In this document: positions 1 to 5,082 of the stretch, piece by piece
Position numbering within the stretch: position 1 is the first letter of the stretch
Layout of the letters: each line of letters opens with the position of its first letter
Source of the DNA: an uncultured Pseudomonadota bacterium
Lineage (GTDB): Bacteria > Pseudomonadota > Gammaproteobacteria > Methylococcales > Methylomonadaceae
Direction of reading: 5' to 3'
DNA: 5,082 nucleotides
NCBI GenBank assembly: GCA_903953455.1
Contig: CAJBJW010000388.1
Coordinates: 1 to 5,082 of the forward strand
Translations under genes and position numbers: made by a program
The notes under the pieces: model-generated
What the model was told of the DNA's origin: nothing
The model's database searches: none
What the model saw: the letters and a program-made list of their open reading frames with translations, nothing else

Positions 1-215
1 ATATTGCGAATCCATTAGCAACCATTTTATCTGCTGCGATGATGCTCCGTTATACCTTTAACAATGAAGAAGCGGCATTGCGTATTGAAAAAGCGGTGAA
101 TGATGCGCTGGATTCGAATGTGCGTACAGCTGATATTTACGCGGCAGGCACACAAAAAGTGAGTTGTTCACAAATGGGTGATGCTGTCGTATCCGCACTC
201 AAAAGCAGAGGCTAG
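1..215 (+). CDS. leuB: 3-isopropylmalate dehydrogenase, C-terminal fragment (5' end outside window)
   Basis: Reading from base 3, the frame is open for 70 codons and ends at TAG 213-215. It begins IANPLATILSAAMMLRY and later reads RTADIY...MGDAVVSAL. This is the characteristic C-terminal end of LeuB, the NAD-dependent enzyme that oxidatively decarboxylates 3-isopropylmalate in cytoplasmic leucine synthesis. The NPLATILSAAMMLRY stretch and the closing RTADI / MGDAV motifs are shared across the isopropylmalate dehydrogenase family. LeuB is usually about 360 residues, so roughly four fifths of the gene lies upstream of the window. Only 3 bases separate its stop from the asd start, so the two are almost certainly co-transcribed. 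Other members of the beta-decarboxylating dehydrogenase family (isocitrate or tartrate dehydrogenase) are possible but fit this tail less well, and the asd neighbour also favours leuB. Confidence 0.93.
   Translation, partial: IANPLATILSAAMMLRYTFNNEEAALRIEKAVNDALDSNVRTADIYAAGTQKVSCSQMGDAVVSALKSRG
207..211 (+). promoter_or_regulatory. Ribosome binding site for asd, inside the end of leuB
   Basis: AGAGG lies 7 bases before the asd ATG at 219, within the last codons of leuB. A second purine run, AGGGA at 214-218, touches the ATG and is too close to act. The site supports the start at 219 and coupled translation with leuB. Confidence 0.6.
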
Positions 216-218
216 GGA

Positions 219-1241
219 ATGAGCAAAACATATAATATTGCTGTTGTTGGTGCGACAGGCGCCGTGGGCGAAACGATGCTCTCTATTTTAGAGGAGCGTC
301 ATTTTCCTGTGGGTGAAGTGTATGCACTAGCGAGTGCAAACTCAGTGGGTAAACGTTTACCTTTCAAAGGCGGTACGCTTAAAGTTGAAGATTTGGCGAC
401 ATTTGATTTTTCAAAAGTGCAAATTGGTTTGTTCTCTCCGGGTGCGTCGATTTCTGAAATTTATGCACCGATTGCGGCGGCGGCTGGTTGTGTGGTGATT
501 GATAATACGTCGCAATTTCGCTACGATGAGGATATTCCGCTCGTGGTGCCTGAAGTCAATCCACAAGCGATTGCGCAATACAAAACACGCGGCATTATTG
601 CCAATCCAAATTGTTCAACGATTCAAATGCTCGTGGCATTAAAACCCATTTATGATGCGGTAGGGATTACGCGTATTAACGTGGCAACCTATCAAGCGGT
701 ATCGGGAACGGGTAAAGAAGCTATCGAAGAATTAGGGCGTCAAACGTCCAATATTTTCAATTTACAGCCAATTGAAGCCAGTGTTTATCCTAAACAAATT
801 GCGTTTAATGTTCTGCCGCAAATTGATGTGTTTATGGATAACGGCTACACCAAAGAAGAAATGAAAATGGTGTGGGAAACGCAAAAAATTATGGGTGACA
901 GCAACATTTTAGTGAACGCAACAGCGGTGCGAGTGCCGGTTTTCTATGGTCACTCTGAAGCGGTGCATATTGAAACGCGCGATAAAATCAGCGCAAGTGA
1001 AGTACGTGCTTTGCTTGAAAAAGCGGATGGTGTTACTGTCATAGACGAGCGTGTTAACGGTGGTTATCCAACCGCTGTGACGCATTCGGCTGGTCATGAT
1101 GCAACGTTTGTGGGTCGAATTCGTGAAGATATTTCACATCCGCGTGGTATTGATTTGTGGGTGGTATCAGACAATATTCGCAAAGGCGCAGCACTCAATA
1201 GTATTCAAATCGCTGAAGTATTAATCCGCGATTATCTCTAA
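219..1241 (+). CDS. asd: Aspartate-semialdehyde dehydrogenase
   Basis: This 340-residue cytoplasmic enzyme reduces beta-aspartyl phosphate to aspartate semialdehyde with NADPH. That is the branch step toward lysine/diaminopimelate, threonine, methionine and isoleucine. The N-terminal NADP-binding fold has the glycine loop GATGAVG at residues 11-17. The catalytic cysteine is Cys132 in NPNCST. By family knowledge, Gln159 (in YQAVSGTGKEA), Glu220 (in WETQKI), Arg238 and His245 (RVPVFYGH) match the substrate-binding and acid/base residues, and all are present. Length and motifs fit the class found in Gram-positive bacteria and many Gammaproteobacteria such as Pseudomonas, rather than the E. coli form of about 367 residues. 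The start at 219 has a well-spaced AGAGG and places the glycine loop correctly. It lies 3 bases after leuB, an order common in Gammaproteobacteria, where fimV often follows asd; here batD follows instead. The gene appears intact. Confidence 0.97.
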   Translation: MSKTYNIAVVGATGAVGETMLSILEERHFPVGEVYALASANSVGKRLPFKGGTLKVEDLATFDFSKVQIGLFSPGASISEIYAPIAAAAGCVVIDNTSQFRYDEDIPLVVPEVNPQAIAQYKTRGIIANPNCSTIQMLVALKPIYDAVGITRINVATYQAVSGTGKEAIEELGRQTSNIFNLQPIEASVYPKQIAFNVLPQIDVFMDNGYTKEEMKMVWETQKIMGDSNILVNATAVRVPVFYGHSEAVHIETRDKISASEVRALLEKADGVTVIDERVNGGYPTAVTHSAGHDATFVGRIREDISHPRGIDLWVVSDNIRKGAALNSIQIAEVLIRDYL

Positions 1242-1256
1242 TGTTATCGCGGTAGG

Positions 1257-1272
1257 TTATTTTTAAAAATAA
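1257..1272. repeat. Perfect 16-base AT-only palindrome between asd and batD
   Basis: TTATTTTTAAAAATAA reads the same on both strands. It sits just before, and slightly overlaps, the AAGGTG ribosome binding site of batD. It has no G or C and no loop, so it is not a convincing intrinsic terminator. It could be a binding site for a dimeric regulator or simple AT-rich spacer. Confidence 0.35.
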
Positions 1273-1276
1273 GGTG
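1271..1276 (+). promoter_or_regulatory. Ribosome binding site for batD
   Basis: AAGGTG lies 10 bases before the ATG at 1287. An in-frame TGA at 1275-1277 overlaps it, and no ATG, GTG or TTG lies between that stop and 1287. The protein therefore cannot start further upstream. Confidence 0.6.
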
Positions 1277-1286
1277 AAACGGTTCT

Positions 1287-2972
1287 ATGCCTCTTATTAG
1301 TTTTATTATGACGTTTTGGCTGGTGATGTGCTCACCAGTGGCTTTTGCAACCGATATTACGGTTTCTGTGGATCGTCATCCGATAAGTTTGGATGAATCG
1401 TTTCAAATTATTTTTACAGCGCCCAGTTCACCCGATGCAGATCCTGATTTTAGTCCACTTGAGCAAGATTTTACGATTATTTCGCAAAGTCAAAACAGCA
1501 GCTCATCATGGGTCAATGGGCAATCACGTCAGAAAATTGAATGGATTGTGAATGTCACGGCGAATGATTCGGGTAATCTCATTATTCCCGTGATTAAATT
1601 TGGCCATGATGCGAGTCACGCGTTGCCTATTTCGATTTTGCCTAGCTCGGCAAACAAAGGTGTGCAAGACGATGACGATTTATTCTTGGAAGTGACGGCA
1701 ACACCCGAAAAGCCCATGATTCAATCGCAAGTACTTTATACACTGAAATTATTTCGGAGAATTGATTTAGCGAAAGCGAGTTTAAGTGATCCTGAATTAA
1801 ATGATGCGGTGATTGAAAAACTCGGCGATGATGCCAATTACACCACGCAAGTGAGTGGGGTAACGTATATGGTGATTGAGCGAAAATACGCCATTTTTCC
1901 CCAAAAAAGCGGTGTGATTACCATCAAACCGCTAGTGTTAACTGCTGATGTTATTTCACGCGGCAGACAAAATCCTAATACTTTTTTTAATTCACAAATG
2001 ACACAGCGTCGCATTGTCAAATCCAATGCCGTGACGCTTAATGTTCAAGCGATTCCAAGTACGTTCGCTGGGCATTGGCTTGCAGCGGAGCATGTTGAGT
2101 TAACACAAACGTGGTCAGATGATACGTCACAGATGAAAGTCGGAGAGCCGTTAACGCGTACAATTAAACTCATGGCAAATGGGTCAACCGTTGGACAATT
2201 GCCTGAACTCAATACCGTAAAACTGGATCCACAGCTCAAAGCCTATAACGATCAACCTGTTTTGCAAGAAATGAAAAAGTCTGATGGGTTACTGGCCATT
2301 CGGGAAGAAAAAATTGCCTTGATTCCATCAAAAACAGGGGATTATACGTTGCCAGCAATTCATGTTGCCTGGTTCAACACCAAAACACAGCGTATGGAAA
2401 GTGCCGATTTACCGGAAACCGTTTTGCATGCCACCGCCAATGAAAATGGCTTGCAAACACAAGTCACGCCAGCCCAATCTAACCAAGCATCCACTGCAAA
2501 TGAGTTTGCTCTCACACCAAGTAATTCATCAAATGAATCGAGTATTTGGAAAGGCATTGCAATTTTCTCTAGTGTTGGCTGGCTTATCACGTTGGGGCTT
2601 TTAGCCGCAAAATGGGTTATTTCGCGTCGAAAAGTGGTTGAGGTTATCGAAACGCCAGCGGAAATATCACTGAAAATGTGCTCAAAATTGTTGAAAAAAG
2701 CTTGCTTAAGCAATGATAAACAAGCGGCAAAAGAAGCATTGCTTCATTGGGGAAAAATTCAGTTTAACGCCACTAGTTTAGGTGCGATTGCGCCGCATTG
2801 TGAAGCGCGTTTGCGTGATGCGATTTTAGAACTCAATACTGCGCTTTACAGTCAACACAATGTCGCGTGGGAAGGTAAACCACTTTTTCAAGGATTTAGC
2901 GAAAATACAGCTCGCGCAAAACTGTCTGGTCGCAGTGAAGATGACGTATTAAAACCGCTTTATCGTTTGTAA
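1287..2972 (+). CDS. batD: BatD family protein (exported, single C-terminal membrane anchor)
   Basis: A 561-residue protein. Residues 1-21 form a hydrophobic signal peptide ending AFA, with predicted cleavage at Ala21/Thr22. Residues 22 to about 420 are a long beta-rich periplasmic region. Residues 423-445 are a single membrane helix followed by the basic RRK (447-449). About 115 cytoplasmic residues follow. BatD hallmarks are the two 'P...G...(I/L)P' type strands: YAIFPQKSGVITIKP near 201-215, and ALIPSKTGDYTLPAI at 344-358 followed by VAWFN. The cytoplasmic tail has the family's LLHWGK (485-490) and LYSQHNVAWEGKPLF (520-534) pattern. BatD was named from the Bacteroides aerotolerance operon and normally works with the von Willebrand-domain proteins BatA/BatB and a MoxR ATPase. 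None of these is in this window, so the function here is uncertain. The low-complexity Ser/Asn/Thr/Gln stretch at about 390-418 looks like a linker before the membrane helix. The signal peptide has no Lys or Arg before its hydrophobic core. The stop codon overlaps the next start by one base. Confidence 0.85.
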   Translation: MPLISFIMTFWLVMCSPVAFATDITVSVDRHPISLDESFQIIFTAPSSPDADPDFSPLEQDFTIISQSQNSSSSWVNGQSRQKIEWIVNVTANDSGNLIIPVIKFGHDASHALPISILPSSANKGVQDDDDLFLEVTATPEKPMIQSQVLYTLKLFRRIDLAKASLSDPELNDAVIEKLGDDANYTTQVSGVTYMVIERKYAIFPQKSGVITIKPLVLTADVISRGRQNPNTFFNSQMTQRRIVKSNAVTLNVQAIPSTFAGHWLAAEHVELTQTWSDDTSQMKVGEPLTRTIKLMANGSTVGQLPELNTVKLDPQLKAYNDQPVLQEMKKSDGLLAIREEKIALIPSKTGDYTLPAIHVAWFNTKTQRMESADLPETVLHATANENGLQTQVTPAQSNQASTANEFALTPSNSSNESSIWKGIAIFSSVGWLITLGLLAAKWVISRRKVVEVIETPAEISLKMCSKLLKKACLSNDKQAAKEALLHWGKIQFNATSLGAIAPHCEARLRDAILELNTALYSQHNVAWEGKPLFQGFSENTARAKLSGRSEDDVLKPLYRL

Positions 2973-3901
2973 TGTTTTTACCCAAAGATTTCATTCAAAC
3001 CGCGCAAGGTCTTTTATTTGCTGTTGTTGTCGCAGGCGTTGAAGAAAATAAAGTCCGTTGCTTTTTGCGTTATGTGTACCATGAAAATGGGCAATGGCGC
3101 AAAATCGCTACCGATCAAGCCAATGCGCTATTAACGGTGCATTATCCCTGTTATTGTTTTCATTCTCCTTCGTTGGATGCGTTTTTGCATGGCGTTTCAC
3201 TTGATGCGGTTACCCATCATCATCGACCTACTGAGCGATTAACTCAGCTTTTAAATGAAAAGAATCATGACGCGATTGAAAAAGATTGCGTGGATTTATG
3301 TCGATTATTTGAAGCGCAGGGCGTTGATTTATCAGGTATTGGCGTGACGGGTTCACTGCTTATTTCACAGCAAAATGCCAATTCAGATATTGATTTAGTC
3401 TGTTATGACTTGGCCGTTTTTACACAATGCCGCACTGCGCTGCGTGAATTACTCGCGCAACACGCGTTGACCGATTTAAGCGAAATGGATTGGCTTGCGT
3501 CTTTTGAGCGACGTGATTGTGAATTGGATTTTGAATCTTATCTGTGGCATGAGCGTCGCAAGTTCAATAAAGCGTTAATTAACGGACGTAAATTTGATTT
3601 AAGTTTAGTCGAGCCGCAACCTGTTTCTGCTATTGCTTATCGTAAATGTGGCGCGATGATGTTATCTGTGCGCGTGAAAGATGATGCTCGCGCGTTTTGC
3701 TATCCGGCAGAGTTTGAATTGGCACATCCGCGCATTCAAAGCGTGGTGTGTTTTACCGCCACTTACACGGGGCAAGCGATAGTGGGCGAAATGATTGATA
3801 TTGCTGGCATGCTTGAAGAAGATGAACACGGCAATCAGCGAATCGTGGTCGGTTCAAATCGAGAAGCGCAAGGCGAATATATCAAAGTGATACGAGAATG
3901 A
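2972..3901 (+). CDS. Uncharacterised nucleotidyltransferase (polymerase-beta superfamily core with N- and C-terminal extensions)
   Basis: A 309-residue, probably cytoplasmic protein with no signal peptide or membrane helix. The central part (about 105-215) has the minimal nucleotidyltransferase signature: Gly127-Ser128 in GVTGSLL, then after ten residues Asp139-x-Asp141 in SDIDLV, and a likely third metal-binding carboxylate Asp209 in RKFDLSLV. The catalytic set looks complete, so transfer of a nucleotide to an unknown acceptor is plausible. The flanks, about 1-85 (ending in a His-rich THHHRPTERL) and about 230-309, look mostly beta-stranded and match no domain I can name. They may bind nucleic acid or substrate, which is inference. 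The protein resembles the loosely defined 'predicted nucleotidyltransferase' group, but that is from memory. Translation is probably coupled: TAATG overlaps the batD stop, no Shine-Dalgarno precedes it, and ATGA leads into the HAD gene. At this size it is not an MntA-type antitoxin. Confidence 0.75.
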   Translation: MFLPKDFIQTAQGLLFAVVVAGVEENKVRCFLRYVYHENGQWRKIATDQANALLTVHYPCYCFHSPSLDAFLHGVSLDAVTHHHRPTERLTQLLNEKNHDAIEKDCVDLCRLFEAQGVDLSGIGVTGSLLISQQNANSDIDLVCYDLAVFTQCRTALRELLAQHALTDLSEMDWLASFERRDCELDFESYLWHERRKFNKALINGRKFDLSLVEPQPVSAIAYRKCGAMMLSVRVKDDARAFCYPAEFELAHPRIQSVVCFTATYTGQAIVGEMIDIAGMLEEDEHGNQRIVVGSNREAQGEYIKVIRE

Positions 3902-4539
3902 ATTTACGCGATTTTGACGCCGTTATTTTTGATTTAGATGGGTTAATTCTCGATACTGAGCCAACGTATTTTATCGCATGGCAAAAAGCGGCGGCGCAAA
4001 TGGGTTTTGATTTACCGTTTGAATTTTTTGAAAATTTATCTGGGCTTTCGTATGTGGAAATTCGGGCGTATTTTCAAACGCAATGCGGTGAGGATTTTGA
4101 TTTTGATTTGTTTCATGTGACGAGTAGTCAATGTTGGCATGACGTTGTTTTGCATCAAGGCATAGCCGTTAAACGGGGTGTACTCAATCTAGTTGATCGG
4201 TTAAAGGCAAAAAAAATACCTTATTGCATCGCGACGAATAGTCCGCGTGTGAATGCGCTGGAATGTTTAGCCTTAGCCAAAATAGACCATGTATTTCCCC
4301 TCGTCATCGGGAGAGATGATGTGATTCAGGGTAAACCGATGCCGGATATTTTCTTCAAAGCCGCTGAGATGTTAGAGGTAAATATTCAATCATGCGTGGT
4401 GTTTGAAGATTCTCCTACGGGCGTACTAGCCGCAAATCGGGCAGGGGCGTTCACGGTATTTGTGCCGTCGGCTTTTCCTGTGGATTTGCAGGCACAAGCG
4501 CTGGCAAATTTAACATTGGCGCATTTGGATGAGTTGTGA
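3898..4539 (+). CDS. HAD-superfamily hydrolase, subfamily IA (beta-phosphoglucomutase / phosphatase-like)
   Basis: A 213-residue cytoplasmic enzyme with all four HAD motifs. Motif I is FDLDGLILDTE, with nucleophile Asp12 and acid/base Asp14. Motif II is ATNSPR (Thr113). Motif III is Lys146 in QGKPMPD. Motif IV is FEDSPTGVLAA (Glu170-Asp171). The helical cap lies between motifs I and II (about residues 20-90), which places it in subfamily IA. The DxDG(L/V)xxDTE start and EDSPTGxxAA end are typical of sugar-phosphate phosphatases and beta-phosphoglucomutase-like proteins, but sequence does not fix the substrate. The start is set by the ATGA overlap with the preceding nucleotidyltransferase stop, and motif I falls just after it as expected. 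No clear Shine-Dalgarno is seen, so translation is probably coupled. The pairing hints that the phosphatase acts on a product or by-product of the transferase, which is inference. This is the last plus-strand gene here and converges with the HEPN gene 22 bases on. Confidence 0.93.
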   Translation: MNLRDFDAVIFDLDGLILDTEPTYFIAWQKAAAQMGFDLPFEFFENLSGLSYVEIRAYFQTQCGEDFDFDLFHVTSSQCWHDVVLHQGIAVKRGVLNLVDRLKAKKIPYCIATNSPRVNALECLALAKIDHVFPLVIGRDDVIQGKPMPDIFFKAAEMLEVNIQSCVVFEDSPTGVLAANRAGAFTVFVPSAFPVDLQAQALANLTLAHLDEL

Positions 4540-4561
4540 AATGGCTTTTATTTGCAATTTT

Positions 4562-5017
4562 TTAAGAATACGATTCAGCAAATTTTTTCACATGATTAAA
4601 CGTGTCCAGTAAATTGCCCGCTAGTATATAGGATTGATTTAAAAGGCTAGCCTGCAATGCCAAATCATCGGGGTAATCGTGAGAAAACGCATGACGAACT
4701 TCTCGTACTAGCAACCAATCGTCTGCGCTGTGAATAGCACCAATTTGTTCTAATCGATTTAATTTATCAATAAATGCTTTTAATTCCCCTTGTTCTTTCG
4801 TTGCTTCGAGAACCGCAGGGAATAACTTTGCACCGATTGCATCCTGTAATTTTCCAAAGCGTGTTGAAAATTGGTCGAGAATCGCAATATCGACATCGGA
4901 TAAATTTTCTAAACTATTCGCTGAAAGTGGGAAATGATCTTGTAAAGCTGTCAGTGCCCAATTTAAACGATCCGCATGGCAATCGCAGATTTTAATAATT
5001 TCAATCATCGGGTTCAT
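4562..5017 (-). CDS. HEPN-domain protein, HepT-like ribonuclease toxin candidate
   Basis: A 151-residue, all-alpha-looking protein without signal peptide or membrane helix. The key motif is Arg108-x4-His113-x-Tyr115 (RHAFSHDY). This is exactly the RX4HXY pattern of HepT-type HEPN toxins, in which Arg and His form the RNase site across a dimer and the Tyr is AMPylated by the partner MntA nucleotidyltransferase in characterised systems. The region RFGKLQDAIGAKLFPAVLE (about 53-71), followed by a DKLNRLEQIG stretch, resembles a subfamily often labelled 'toxin-antitoxin subunit' next to a small nucleotidyltransferase. ATG 5017 is the first Met in view but has no clear Shine-Dalgarno. The frame stays open upstream to the window edge, so the true start may be further out and the protein may be longer. 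There is no room for a partner gene on its 3' side. Toxicity or RNase activity is inferred from the motif only. Confidence 0.85.
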   Translation of the reverse strand: MNPMIEIIKICDCHADRLNWALTALQDHFPLSANSLENLSDVDIAILDQFSTRFGKLQDAIGAKLFPAVLEATKEQGELKAFIDKLNRLEQIGAIHSADDWLLVREVRHAFSHDYPDDLALQASLLNQSYILAGNLLDTFNHVKKFAESYS

Positions 5018-5082
5018 TGTAATTTGGATACCCGTTTCTTTAGCGACGTCATAAACAGGAAGTGTGTTGGCATTTTCTAAAC
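5018..5082 (-). CDS. In-frame upstream coding sequence, probable C-terminal tail of an MntA-like nucleotidyltransferase (partial)
   Basis: Read on the minus strand in the same frame as the HEPN gene, these 65 bases have no stop. They encode a peptide that includes LPVYDVAKETGIQI, then Thr, then the HEPN Met. From family knowledge, small nucleotidyltransferases paired with HEPN proteins often end in a 'PI(Y/H)xxAxxxGxxL' tail, and this fits well. The other two minus-strand frames contain stops: TAG near 5078-5080 and TGA near 5050-5052. One of them reopens as a 19-codon stretch ending in a TGA that overlaps the HEPN ATG. Either the transferase and HEPN parts form one polypeptide, or the HEPN protein simply starts further upstream. 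No catalytic motif of the transferase is visible because it would lie beyond the window. Confidence 0.5.

Noticed and set aside
1242..1286. A separate sigma-70 promoter for batD
   Set aside because: The gap is AT-rich, but no -35/-10 pair with proper spacing stands out. Co-transcription with asd is simpler.
1326..1337. Lipoprotein signal (Cys15) in BatD
   Set aside because: The residues before Cys15 are Leu-Val-Met. Met directly before the Cys does not fit a lipobox, and a good signal peptidase I site (AFA) follows at residue 21.
2360..2713. 117-codon open frame on the minus strand
   Set aside because: It lies fully inside batD, opposite its well-supported membrane-helix region, and its product shows no recognisable motif. 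It is a shadow of the real gene.
2972..3901. The large nucleotidyltransferase as antitoxin partner of the HEPN protein
   Set aside because: It is on the opposite strand, separated by the HAD gene and coupled to it by overlap. It is about three times the size of MntA-type partners. A better partner candidate is encoded directly upstream of the HEPN gene.
4504..4555. Inverted repeat GCAAAT / ATTTGC as a terminator of the HAD gene
   Set aside because: The stem is only 6 bases with a loop of about 40 and lies partly in the coding region, so it is too weak to call.
4774..4995. 73-codon plus-strand open frame opposite the HEPN gene
   Set aside because: The minus-strand product has clear HEPN motifs, while this frame has no family features. 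It is a shadow frame.

Overview
This is a compact, protein-coding chromosomal window with moderate-to-low GC. It looks like a gammaproteobacterium or close relative. The basis for that is the leuB-asd gene order, a class of aspartate-semialdehyde dehydrogenase common in such bacteria, and a BatD-type protein. The sequence alone does not support a genus. There are no RNA genes, insertion sequences, CRISPR arrays or long repeats, and no gene-less stretch of 300 bases or more. The longest gap between genes is 45 bases.

Plus strand, 1-4539: the window opens inside the 3' end of leuB (leucine synthesis). After 3 bases comes a complete asd (aspartate family amino acids and, through diaminopimelate, cell wall). 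After another 45 bases comes batD, an exported and membrane-anchored protein of the BatD / 'oxygen tolerance' family. Two more genes follow with start/stop overlaps (TAATG, then ATGA): a 309-residue protein with a complete polymerase-beta-type nucleotidyltransferase signature, and a HAD-family phosphatase. The order leuB-asd-batD-NTase-HAD, all on one strand with tiny gaps, suggests one transcription unit that joins amino acid synthesis to three genes of less clear role.

Minus strand, 4562-5082: a HEPN-domain protein carries the RX4HXY motif of HepT-type RNase toxins. It converges on the HAD gene with only 22 bases between the stop codons. Its reading frame stays open upstream to the window edge. 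The residues encoded there look like the C-terminal tail of the small nucleotidyltransferase (MntA-like) that normally partners such HEPN proteins. The window may therefore cut through a toxin-antitoxin module whose two halves are joined in frame. This is the most interesting point in the window, but the deciding sequence lies beyond base 5082.
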